The notes beneath the pieces were generated by a model. It was given only the letters and a program-made list of their open reading frames with translations, made no database searches and was not told the origin of the DNA. Of a stretch of DNA of 15,582 bases, positions 1 to 6,737 are shown one piece after another; positions within the stretch are counted from its first letter, which is position 1, and each line of letters opens with the position of its first letter. The stretch spans positions 47,446-63,027 of the forward strand of contig DGYN01000066.1 in assembly GCA_002398405.1 (NCBI GenBank). Direction: 5' to 3'. A program made the position numbers and the translations under genes. Origin of the DNA: Caulobacteraceae bacterium UBA5005. Its GTDB lineage: Bacteria > Pseudomonadota > Alphaproteobacteria > Caulobacterales > Caulobacteraceae.

Positions 1-22
1 CGCCGCTTCGCGGGGGAGGTAG

Positions 23-370
23 ATGACCGACACCCTGACAATCGAACGCATGCGCCGGCGCCCGGAATTCCTGGCGGCCGCAAAAGGCGCGTCCGCGGCC
101 AGGGGCGCGGTGGTCGTCCAGGCGCTGGACCGGGCCGATGAGAGCCGCGCGATCCGTGTCGGCTTCACCGCGACGCGCAAGGTTGGCAATGCGGTGGTGC
201 GAAATCGCTGCAAGCGCCGGCTGCGCGAGGCGGCGAGGAGCCTCGTGCCCCTTCACGGCAGGCATGGCTATGACTATGTGTTCGTCGCCAGGATGGGGAC
301 GGCCAATCGTCCCTGGGACCGTTTGCTTGACGATGTGAAAAGCGCGCTGTTAAGCCTCGCGCCCAATTGA
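23..370 (+). CDS. rnpA: Ribonuclease P protein component
   Basis: This is the small basic protein subunit of RNase P. It binds the catalytic RNA and helps it cut the 5' leader from precursor tRNAs. The 115-aa length is normal for the family. The diagnostic signature runs from R52 to E69 (RKVGNAVVRNRCKRRLRE), with the RNR core at residues 60-62, and the N-terminal half carries the usual RRRPEF entry to the first strand. The start at 23 has a strong ribosome site, GGGGAGGT at 13-20. A later ATG (residue 10) has no such site. The gene is 54 nt upstream of yidC. In most bacteria rpmH lies just before rnpA, and that gene would be left of this window. I see no yidD between rnpA and yidC. Confidence 0.97.
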   Translation: MTDTLTIERMRRRPEFLAAAKGASAARGAVVVQALDRADESRAIRVGFTATRKVGNAVVRNRCKRRLREAARSLVPLHGRHGYDYVFVARMGTANRPWDRLLDDVKSALLSLAPN

Positions 371-424
371 AAAAACCGCCTTGGGCCGGCCGCCCAGAAG
401 TAAAGCCGCGAGCAGCCTGAAAAC

Positions 425-2221
425 ATGCCTCCCCAGCAGGACAACAGCCGCAACACGATCGTCTTCGTGGTCTGCGCCCTCGCGCTCCTGGTTTTCTACC
501 AGATGGCCGTCATGGGCCCCGCCCAGCGTAAGGCCGAGGCGGAAAAGAAATCCGCCGTCGCCGCCGCGCCCGCGGGCCCGGCCGCGGCCGTCCCGACCGC
601 CGGCGGGACGGTGTTCGTCGGCCGCAACGAGGCGGTGTTCGCCACCCCCCGCGTCCAGGTGCGCACCCCTGCCCTCACCGGTTCGATCTCCCTGGTCGGC
701 GCCAAGCTCGATGACCTGTTCCTCACCGACTACAAGGCCGAGCTGAAGGAAGGCTCGCCGCCGCAGGAGCTGTTCCGGCCGCAGGGCGCCCGCTACGCCT
801 TCTTCGCCCAGAAGGGCTGGGTGGGTGAGAACCTGCCGGGGATTCCCGACGCCAACACCCGTTGGAGCGTGAAGTCGGGCAGCGTGCTGGCGCCGGGCGC
901 GCCGGTGACCCTGACCTATGACAACGGCCAGGGCCTGACCTTTGACCGCCGGTTCGAGGTCGACGACAAGTTCATGTTCACGATTGTCGACACGGTGATC
1001 AACCGCGGCGCCATGCCGGTGAAACTCGCGCCCTACGGCGCAGTGCAGCGCGACGGCCTGGCCAATCCGCGCGGCGCGAGCGGCGTGCACGAGGGACGGA
1101 TCAGCGTTCTGTCCGACGGCGACAAGAACATCCTGAAGGTCCGCAAATACCAGAAGTGGCGCAAGGACACGCCGTTTACCGGGGAATCGACCGGCGGCTG
1201 GGTCGGCATCACTGACAAGTACTGGGCGGCGCTGCTGATCCCCGACCAGAAGCAGGGGATCGACGCCCGGTTCAACGTCACGACCCAGGGCGGCGTCGAC
1301 ATCTATCAGGCGACCTATACGGGCAAGCCCAGGGCCATCCCGGTTGGGACTCAAATCACCGACACCTCGCACATCTTCGCCGGCGCCAAGCGGGTGCCGA
1401 TCCTGCGGGCCTATGAGGAGCGGCTTTCGGCGCCGCGCCTGGTGGACTCCATCGACTGGACCAACATCGACTTCATCACCAAGCCGATCTTCTGGATGAT
1501 CGAGCTGTTCTACGGCTGGGTCGGGAACTTCGGCCTGGCGCTTCTGATGATGACCGTGGTGGTCAAGGTGGCCTTCTTCTATCCGGCCAACCTGTCGTTT
1601 GAATCGATCACGCGGATGAAGAAGGTCCAGCCGCAGCTGGAGGCGCTGAAGGCCAAGCACAAGGACGATCCCGCCGGCCTGCAGCAGGCGATGATGAAGC
1701 TGTACAAGGAAGAGAAGATCAATCCGCTGCTGGGCTGCCTCCCCATGCTGGCGACGATCCCGGTCTTCCTGGGCCTGTTCTATGTGCTGAACGTCACCAT
1801 CGAGATGCGGCACGCGCCGTTCTTCGGCTGGATCCAGGACCTTTCGGGGCGTGATCCGACGACGATCTGGAACCTGTTTGGCCTGATCCCGTGGGATCCG
1901 GCGACGACGCCGGTGATCGGCCAGTTCCTGGGCGGGCCGTTGCATATCGGGGTGTGGCCGCTGCTCTACGGCTTCACCATGTGGTTGACCCAGTCGATGA
2001 GCCCGCCGGCGGGCGATCCCATCCAGCAGAAGATCTTCCAGTGGATGCCGGTGATCTTCACCTTCTTCATGGCCCAGTTCGCGGCCGGGCTGATGATCTA
2101 TTACGTCTGGTCCAACATCCTGACGATCCTGCAGCAGTACGTGATCATGCGCCGGTTCAAGGTCGACAATCCGATCGATGCGGGCATCCGCAAGCTGACC
2201 GGCAAAGCCAAGCCGGCCTAG
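425..2221 (+). CDS. yidC: Membrane protein insertase YidC/Oxa1
   Basis: YidC inserts and folds inner-membrane proteins, alone or with SecYEG. The 598-aa protein has the Gram-negative layout. TM1 lies at about residues 11-29 (NTIVFVVCALALLVFYQMAV), followed by an Ala/Pro-rich linker. A large periplasmic beta-domain spans about 60-340, and the conserved insertase core about 355-585. Core hallmarks are the GNFGLALLMMTVVVK helix, the cytoplasmic helical hairpin MKKVQPQLEALKAKHKDD, and NPLLGCLPMLATIPVFLGLFY. K381 occupies the place of the groove arginine of E. coli YidC (R366). The tail is basic (KLTGKAKPA), as expected for ribosome contact. The ribosome site before ATG 425 is weak. The TAG stop (2219-2221) directly abuts the GTG start of engB. 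Confidence 0.97.
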   Translation: MPPQQDNSRNTIVFVVCALALLVFYQMAVMGPAQRKAEAEKKSAVAAAPAGPAAAVPTAGGTVFVGRNEAVFATPRVQVRTPALTGSISLVGAKLDDLFLTDYKAELKEGSPPQELFRPQGARYAFFAQKGWVGENLPGIPDANTRWSVKSGSVLAPGAPVTLTYDNGQGLTFDRRFEVDDKFMFTIVDTVINRGAMPVKLAPYGAVQRDGLANPRGASGVHEGRISVLSDGDKNILKVRKYQKWRKDTPFTGESTGGWVGITDKYWAALLIPDQKQGIDARFNVTTQGGVDIYQATYTGKPRAIPVGTQITDTSHIFAGAKRVPILRAYEERLSAPRLVDSIDWTNIDFITKPIFWMIELFYGWVGNFGLALLMMTVVVKVAFFYPANLSFESITRMKKVQPQLEALKAKHKDDPAGLQQAMMKLYKEEKINPLLGCLPMLATIPVFLGLFYVLNVTIEMRHAPFFGWIQDLSGRDPTTIWNLFGLIPWDPATTPVIGQFLGGPLHIGVWPLLYGFTMWLTQSMSPPAGDPIQQKIFQWMPVIFTFFMAQFAAGLMIYYVWSNILTILQQYVIMRRFKVDNPIDAGIRKLTGKAKPA

Positions 2222-2869
2222 GTGAGCGACGCTTTCACCGAGGACCAGCTGGAGATCGCACGGGTCGCTTTCGCGCGGCCGGTCACCTTCCTGATGGGGG
2301 CGAGCCAGATCGACGGCCTGCCGCCGGCGGATCTGCCGGAGGTGGCGTTCGCGGGGCGCTCCAACGTAGGCAAGTCCAGCCTGATCAATGGGCTCGTGAA
2401 CCAGCACCATCTGGCGCGGGCCTCGAACGAGCCCGGGCGGACGCGGGAGGTGAATTTCTTCGTCATGGATGTGGGGCCGCGCCTGGTCGATCTGCCGGGC
2501 TATGGCTTCGCGCGGGCGTCGAAGAAGACGGTCAACCAGTTCCAGAACCTGGGGCGGGCTTACCTTCGCGGGCGGCCGAATTTGAAGCGGGTCTATCTGC
2601 TGATCGACGCGCGGCATGGGCTAAAAAGCGTCGATGCCGAAGCGCTGGATGCGCTGGATCTGGCGGCGGTGAGCTATCAGATCGTCCTGACCAAGGCCGA
2701 CAAGATCAAGGCCCACGAGGCGGAGAAGCTGGTGGCCGAGACCCTGAAGGCCATCGCCAAACGGCCGGCGGCGTTCCCGCGGGTGATCGCGACCAGCGCG
2801 GAAAAGGGAACGGGCCTGCCGGAGTTGAGGGCGGAGATCCTGTTGGCCTGTTCGCAGGGGACTGTTTGA
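2222..2869 (+). CDS. engB: Ribosome biogenesis GTP-binding protein EngB (YihA/YsxC)
   Basis: EngB is a TRAFAC-class GTPase needed for maturation of the large ribosomal subunit. All G motifs are present: G1 GRSNVGKS (45-52), G2 around T74 (PGRTRE), G3 DLPGYG (90-95), G4 TKAD (157-160) and G5 SAEKG (192-196). The 215-aa length is typical. The GTG start follows the yidC stop with no gap. The next methionine (residue 25) would remove the conserved N-terminal ARPVTFLMGA segment, so GTG at 2222 is preferred, with translation probably coupled to yidC. The final codons (GTV and the TGA stop at 2867-2869) lie inside a palindromic repeat that begins at 2857, so the C-terminus was probably set by repeat insertion. 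argB follows engB in several alphaproteobacteria as I recall them, but not here. Confidence 0.96.
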   Translation: MSDAFTEDQLEIARVAFARPVTFLMGASQIDGLPPADLPEVAFAGRSNVGKSSLINGLVNQHHLARASNEPGRTREVNFFVMDVGPRLVDLPGYGFARASKKTVNQFQNLGRAYLRGRPNLKRVYLLIDARHGLKSVDAEALDALDLAAVSYQIVLTKADKIKAHEAEKLVAETLKAIAKRPAAFPRVIATSAEKGTGLPELRAEILLACSQGTV

Positions 2870-2900
2870 AATCGCCGCGCGATTTCTAACTGTCCCCGAC
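2857..2900 (+). repeat. Palindromic repeat, copy 1
   Basis: The arms are GGGGACTGTTTGAAATC (2857-2873) and GATTTCTAACTGTCCCC (2881-2897), with loop gccgcgc. They pair at 15 of 17 positions, with T-T mismatches at arm positions 7 and 11. GAC follows at 2898-2900. The same 34 arm bases recur in inverted orientation at 2946-2987. This looks like a REP-type intergenic element. It overlaps the last four codons of engB, including its stop. As RNA it would form a strong hairpin between convergent genes, but no U-run follows, so intrinsic termination is only possible. Confidence 0.85.
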
Positions 2901-2945
2901 ACGTCCGCTGGAAAACCCCCGGGGCCGGTGAGGCGGAAACTCAGC

Positions 2946-2987
2946 GTCGGGGACAGTTAGAAATCCTGCGGATTTCAAACAGTCCCC
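2946..2987 (-). repeat. Palindromic repeat, copy 2 (inverted relative to copy 1)
   Basis: Read on the minus strand, this has the same two 17-nt arms as copy 1 without a mismatch. The loop is 5 nt (cgcag) instead of 7, and GAC follows again. On the plus strand the arms are GGGGACAGTTAGAAATC (2949-2965) and GATTTCAAACAGTCCCC (2971-2987). The two copies flank 45 nt (2901-2945) with no other clear feature. They could pair with each other into one long cruciform. Copy 2 ends 3 nt before the stop codon of the minus-strand gene at 2991. Confidence 0.85.
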
Positions 2988-2990
2988 ATT

Positions 2991-3620
2991 TTAAGCCCCC
3001 AGCTCCTGCAGCGCCCGATTGTACTGCTGCGGTTTTTCGCAGGCGCAGCCGTGCATTTCGCCGTCCTTGGTCCACCAGATCAGCATCGGGTAGAAGAAGT
3101 CGATGCCGTTGTCCTTGAGGAGCGGCGTCAGGTCATCGACCATGGTGCGGCCGGCTTCGACCACGGCGGTGCGGGCCATGTCGCCGTCGGCGGGGGGAAT
3201 GCCGGTCCCTTCCCAGGCTTCGGGAGCGACGGCGTGCCAGTCCTTGAAGAGGTCCCAAGAGCGGGTGATCCAGAGCTGAGCCATGGTGGCGCGCTCGATG
3301 GGGGTGGAGCGTTCGATGCCGTTGTCGTCGCGCCTCGCCATGACGATGACCCGGGTGTCGACCTTGGCCTTGTGCAGCTTGGGGAAGGCCTCGAGTTCGA
3401 AGCGGATGCAGTCGGTGCAGGTGCGGAAGGAGACCATGTAGAGCTTGGTGGGGCCAAGGCCGGGGGAGACCCAGCCGGCGCTTTCCAGGATCTTGGCGAT
3501 CTCGGCCTGGTGCTTGTCGATGGTCTTGGGCCGCCAGCGGACGTCGAAGGCCCACCAGCTGATGACGGCGGTGGCGACGAGGACCACCAGCCCCAGGCCA
3601 ATAAGCTTCAGCTTGCTCAT
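2991..3620 (-). CDS. Membrane-anchored thioredoxin-fold protein (CTDC motif)
   Basis: This 209-aa protein starts with a short basic stretch and a hydrophobic segment (residues about 5-25, LKLIGLGLVVLVATAVISWW). It reads as a signal anchor or uncleaved signal peptide, which would place the rest in the periplasm. A thioredoxin-like core follows: strand KLYMVSFRTCTDC with a CxxC pair at C68/C71, and near the C-terminus YPMLIWWTKDGEM, where P178 matches the cis-proline that faces the active site. A second cysteine pair, CAC (C192/C194), follows directly. The CTDC dipeptide is unlike WCGPC of TrxA or CPHC of DsbA, so redox behaviour cannot be predicted. The start has GAGGG about 8 nt upstream. It is divergent from the acyltransferase at 3679 (58-nt gap) and convergent with engB. 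I do not recognise a named family. Confidence 0.8.
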   Translation of the reverse strand: MSKLKLIGLGLVVLVATAVISWWAFDVRWRPKTIDKHQAEIAKILESAGWVSPGLGPTKLYMVSFRTCTDCIRFELEAFPKLHKAKVDTRVIVMARRDDNGIERSTPIERATMAQLWITRSWDLFKDWHAVAPEAWEGTGIPPADGDMARTAVVEAGRTMVDDLTPLLKDNGIDFFYPMLIWWTKDGEMHGCACEKPQQYNRALQELGA

Positions 3621-3678
3621 GTCCCTACCCTCTCACCACCCCTTGAAAGGCGCAACAGCAACGGTGCATGACTGCCGG

Positions 3679-4512
3679 ATGGCGCCGGTCCACATCATCG
3701 ACGAGCTGATCGAGGAGCGGGCCCCGCATTTTTCGGGCAGCCCCCTTTGGCCGGTGCTGCGGCCGGCGCTCTATGCGGCCCTGGGCTACAAGAAGGCCCG
3801 GGAGATGGCCGACGAGGTGGTCAAGCGGCCGGGGGCGGACGCGCTGCTCTATGTGTCCGACCTGCTGGCCTTGAAGGTGGAGGTGGCGGGGGCCGAGCGC
3901 ATTCCGAAATCGGGGCGCCTGGTGGTGGTCTGCAACCATCCCACGGGCATCGCCGACGGGATCGCCATGTTCGACGCCATCCGTCCGATCAGGCCCGATG
4001 CGATCTTTTTCGCCAATGCGGATGCGCTCCGGGTTTCGCCCAGGCTCGGCGAGGTGGTGATCCCGGTGGAATGGGTCGAGGAAAAGCGCACGCGGGAGAA
4101 GACCCGCGACACCCTGCTGCGGGCCAAGGCCGCCTTTGAGGAGGAGCGCTGCGTGGTGGTGTTTCCGGCCGGGCGCCTGGCCATGCGCAACCGGGACGGG
4201 TCGCTGCAGGATCCGGTCTGGGCCCCGAGCGCGCTGTCGCTGGCCAAGAAGGCCGGGGCGCCCGTGGTTCCGATCCACATGCAGGGGCCGTGGTCGACCC
4301 TGTTCCATTTCTTCGGCGGGTTTTCGCAGGAGCTGAGGGACATCACCCTGTTCCACGAGATGCTCAACAAGACCGGCAAGACCTTCAAGCTGACGGTGGG
4401 AAGGCCGATCCCGCCGGAGGCCCTGGACGCCGACGCGGTGGCCGGGACCCTGGCCTTGAAGACCTATGTGGAGAAGGTGCTGGCGGTCGATCCGGATCGG
4501 GCTTTCGCATGA
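3679..4512 (+). CDS. Lysophospholipid/glycerol acyltransferase, PlsC-like
   Basis: This 277-aa protein belongs to the PlsC acyltransferase superfamily, which moves fatty acyl groups to a glycerol or amino-lipid acceptor at the inner membrane. The catalytic block is CNHPTGIADG, with H87 and D93 (HX5D spacing rather than the classic HX4D, as in some hemolysin/OlsB-type members). The acceptor-phosphate motif appears as FPAGR (162-166), and motif IV as PVVPIHMQG (195-203). No clear membrane helix is visible. The start is uncertain. ATG 3679 gives MAPVHIIDEL but has no good ribosome site. GTG 3664 has AAAGG 12 nt upstream and would add five residues. It is the first gene of the long plus-strand run, and its TGA overlaps the tsaE ATG (4509-4512). 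The exact substrate is unknown. Confidence 0.85.
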   Translation: MAPVHIIDELIEERAPHFSGSPLWPVLRPALYAALGYKKAREMADEVVKRPGADALLYVSDLLALKVEVAGAERIPKSGRLVVVCNHPTGIADGIAMFDAIRPIRPDAIFFANADALRVSPRLGEVVIPVEWVEEKRTREKTRDTLLRAKAAFEEERCVVVFPAGRLAMRNRDGSLQDPVWAPSALSLAKKAGAPVVPIHMQGPWSTLFHFFGGFSQELRDITLFHEMLNKTGKTFKLTVGRPIPPEALDADAVAGTLALKTYVEKVLAVDPDRAFA

Positions 4513-4955
4513 GCGAGATCACTCTGGCCGATGAGGCGGCGACCATTGCGCTCGGCGCCGCGCTTGCCGCCTGCCTGCAGCATGGGGACGCGGTGTGCCT
4601 CTGGGGGCCGCTGGGGGCCGGGAAGTCGACCCTGGCGCGGGCCCTGATCCGGGCGCTGACCCATCCGGGCCAGGAGGTTCCGAGCCCGACCTTTACCCTG
4701 GTGCAGACCTATGAGACGGATGGATTTCCGATCGCGCACTTCGATCTCTACCGGTTGAAGACGGCGGATGAGGCGTTTGAGCTGGGGCTGGACGACGCCA
4801 TCGAGGACGGGGTGGTTCTGATCGAATGGCCCGAGCGGCTTGCGGGGCGGCTGCCCTCGAACCGACTCGATATAGAGATCGAGATGGCCGGAGAGGGGCG
4901 CCTGGCGCGCCTGCATCCGCGCGGCAGTTTCGAGGGACGAGCGCTTGGCGTCTGA
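4509..4955 (+). CDS. tsaE: tRNA threonylcarbamoyladenosine biosynthesis ATPase TsaE
   Basis: TsaE is the ATPase that, with TsaB and TsaD, makes the universal t6A37 modification of ANN-decoding tRNAs. The 148-aa protein has Walker A GPLGAGKST (33-41), the switch region SPTFTLVQTY (59-68), HFDLYRL (77-83) and the LIEWPE strand (104-109), all family hallmarks. ATG 4509 overlaps the previous TGA by 4 nt. An upstream extension of the frame into the acyltransferase gene is not family-like. The 3' end overlaps the start of amgK by 11 nt. In several Rhizobiales, as I recall them, TsaE and this kinase are fused into one protein; here they are separate but overlapping. Confidence 0.95.
   Translation: MSEITLADEAATIALGAALAACLQHGDAVCLWGPLGAGKSTLARALIRALTHPGQEVPSPTFTLVQTYETDGFPIAHFDLYRLKTADEAFELGLDDAIEDGVVLIEWPERLAGRLPSNRLDIEIEMAGEGRLARLHPRGSFEGRALGV
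4932..4937 (+). promoter_or_regulatory. Ribosome binding site that decides the amgK TTG start
   Basis: GAGGGA lies inside the tsaE coding end and 7 nt before TTG at 4945. There is no nearby ATG in the amgK frame, so this site is the main argument for the rare TTG initiation codon. Confidence 0.7.
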
Positions 4956-6036
4956 ACGCGAAGAGGTGGTCGGGGCGTTTTTGTCCGACAACGGGTTTGG
5001 CGATGCGCGGCGCGAGCGCCTGCCGGGCGACGCCTCGACGCGCAGCTATGAGCGGCTGCATTTTGACGATGGCCCGCCGCTGATCCTGATGAACGCGCCC
5101 CTGGTCGAGGAGGCGGCGTCGCCCGATCCCAAGGCGAGCGAGTTCGAGCGGCTGTCCGCCGGATACAACGCCATGGCCAGGCTATCGGCGTCGCGGACCG
5201 ACGCCTTCGTGGCGGCGGCGCAGTTCCTGCGGTCGCGGGGTTTTTCGGCGCCGGAGGTGCTGGCCTATGACGTCGGCCTGGGCCTGGCGGTGGTCGAGGA
5301 TCTGGGCGCGGGGCTTTACGCCCATCTGTTGAAGGACGGCGGGGACGAGGAGACTCTGTACCTGACGGCGATCGAGGCGCTGGCGGAGCTGCATGCGGAG
5401 ACCCCGCCGCTCTATATCGGCGAGGACGACGTGCGCTGGCCGATGCTGACCTATGACGCCCTGGCGCTGAGGACCGGGGCGGACCTGTTCGTCGAGTGGC
5501 TGCCCAAGCTCGATCCCCGCGTGGTCATCGACCAGGGGGCGATGGCGGAGTGGGCGGGGCTGTGGCGGCCCCTGCAGCAGCGGGCGGAGAAGGGCGCGGG
5601 GGTATTCACCCACCGCGACTATCACGCCGAGAACCTGATCTGGCTGCCCAAGCGGCGCGGGGTCGCCAGGGTCGGGATGGTGGATTTCCAGGACTGCGTG
5701 GTGGGGCATCCGTCGTGGGACCTGCATTCCCTTTTGCAGGATGCGCGGCGGGACGTGTCACCCGCCATGGAGGCCAAGGCCCTGTCGCACTATTTCGACC
5801 TCCGGCCCGAGGTGGATGCCTCCGCCTTCATGGAGGACTACACGGCGCTGGCGGCCATGAACGAGGCGCGGATCATCGGCATCTTCTCGCGGCTGATCAC
5901 CCGGGACAAAAAGCCGAAGTACGCGGAGTTCCTGCCCAGGATGTGGCGGCACCTGGACGCCAACCTTAGGCATCCGGCCCTGGCGGGGGTCTCCGGCTGG
6001 TTCGACCGCCATGTGCCCAAAGAGGTCCGCGGATGA
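4945..6036 (+). CDS. amgK: N-acetylmuramate/N-acetylglucosamine kinase AmgK (APH-fold)
   Basis: AmgK phosphorylates the anomeric hydroxyl of MurNAc (and GlcNAc) released from peptidoglycan, the first step of the recycling shortcut to UDP-MurNAc. The 363-aa protein has the aminoglycoside-phosphotransferase fold. A nucleotide-loop-like segment GDASTRSYERL lies at 28-38, the Brenner motif THRDYHAEN has catalytic D225, and the metal-binding DFQD is at 247-250. The TTG start at 4945 is supported by GAGGGA at 4932-4937, and the tsaE overlap suggests coupled translation. The stop overlaps murU by ATGA at 6033-6036. The adjoining uridylyltransferase makes AmgK more likely than an antibiotic kinase. 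The assignment rests on motifs and this pairing, and sugar specificity is inferred. Confidence 0.88.
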   Translation: MASEREEVVGAFLSDNGFGDARRERLPGDASTRSYERLHFDDGPPLILMNAPLVEEAASPDPKASEFERLSAGYNAMARLSASRTDAFVAAAQFLRSRGFSAPEVLAYDVGLGLAVVEDLGAGLYAHLLKDGGDEETLYLTAIEALAELHAETPPLYIGEDDVRWPMLTYDALALRTGADLFVEWLPKLDPRVVIDQGAMAEWAGLWRPLQQRAEKGAGVFTHRDYHAENLIWLPKRRGVARVGMVDFQDCVVGHPSWDLHSLLQDARRDVSPAMEAKALSHYFDLRPEVDASAFMEDYTALAAMNEARIIGIFSRLITRDKKPKYAEFLPRMWRHLDANLRHPALAGVSGWFDRHVPKEVRG

Positions 6037-6737
6037 CGCCGAAGACCGCGATGGTGCTGGCCGCGGGCATGGGGACGCGGATGCGGCCGCTGACCAACGA
6101 TCGGCCCAAGGCGCTGATCGATGTGGCGGGGAAGGCCCTGATCGACCACACCCTGGACCGGCTTGGGGACGCCGGCGTCGAGCGGGCGGTGGTCAATGTG
6201 CACCATTTCGCCGAGCAGATGGAGGCCCACCTGGGCGCGCGGACTTCGCCCAAGGTTGTGATCTCGGACGAGCGGGCGGGGTTGCTGGATTCGGGCGGCG
6301 GGATCGCCTTGGCGGGGCCGTATCTGGGGACCGAGCCGATCATCGTCGCCAATATCGATAACGTCTGGATCGAGGGGAAGACGCCGGCGCTGCAGTCCCT
6401 GGTCGAGGCATGGGACCCCAAGGTGATGGATATCCTGATCCTGCTGGCGCCAAGGGCCGCCTGCTACGGCTATGAGCGGCCGGAGGGGTTTGTCCGAGAT
6501 GAGGCGGGCAGGCTGACCCATTCCAATTCGCCAGACCCCCTGCCCCCCTACAACAACATCGGCTTTCAGATCCTGAAGCCGGAACTGGTCACCGGCCAGG
6601 CCGGGGCGTTTTCGATCCTGCCGATCTGGAAGCGGCTGTCCGCCGAGGGGCGGCTGTTCGGCGCGGTGATGGATGGGGAGGTGATCCACGTCTCCGATCC
6701 GGCCGGCAAGGCCTATGCGGAAGCGCGTCTGACATGA
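6033..6737 (+). CDS. murU: N-acetylmuramate alpha-1-phosphate uridylyltransferase MurU
   Basis: MurU converts MurNAc-alpha-1-phosphate and UTP to UDP-MurNAc. It bypasses MurA/MurB and is linked in other bacteria to intrinsic fosfomycin tolerance. The 234-aa protein has the nucleotidyltransferase signature LAAGMGTRMRPLTNDRPKAL (9-28), the LDSGGGI loop (85-91) and a probable metal aspartate D109 in ANIDNVW. The short C-terminus without a left-handed beta-helix separates it from GlmU-type enzymes. AGAGGT at 6021-6026 is a good ribosome site. It overlaps both neighbours by ATGA (6033-6036 and 6734-6737). Another sugar nucleotidyltransferase is possible by sequence alone, but the amgK pairing favours MurU. 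Confidence 0.9.
   Translation: MTPKTAMVLAAGMGTRMRPLTNDRPKALIDVAGKALIDHTLDRLGDAGVERAVVNVHHFAEQMEAHLGARTSPKVVISDERAGLLDSGGGIALAGPYLGTEPIIVANIDNVWIEGKTPALQSLVEAWDPKVMDILILLAPRAACYGYERPEGFVRDEAGRLTHSNSPDPLPPYNNIGFQILKPELVTGQAGAFSILPIWKRLSAEGRLFGAVMDGEVIHVSDPAGKAYAEARLT

Noticed and set aside
350..2617. Long open minus-strand frame opposite yidC and engB
   Set aside because: It is an antisense frame kept open by high GC. The predicted protein is rich in Arg, His, Gln and Pro without motifs, and yidC and engB are certain on the other strand.
2857..2987. CRISPR array or classical rho-independent terminator at the engB 3' end
   Set aside because: There are only two inverted copies with no regular spacers, and no T-run follows either hairpin. 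A palindromic interspersed repeat fits better; weak terminator activity stays possible.
4945..6036. Aminoglycoside-resistance phosphotransferase
   Set aside because: The fold is shared, but the adjoining MurU-type uridylyltransferase and the operon context favour an amino-sugar kinase.
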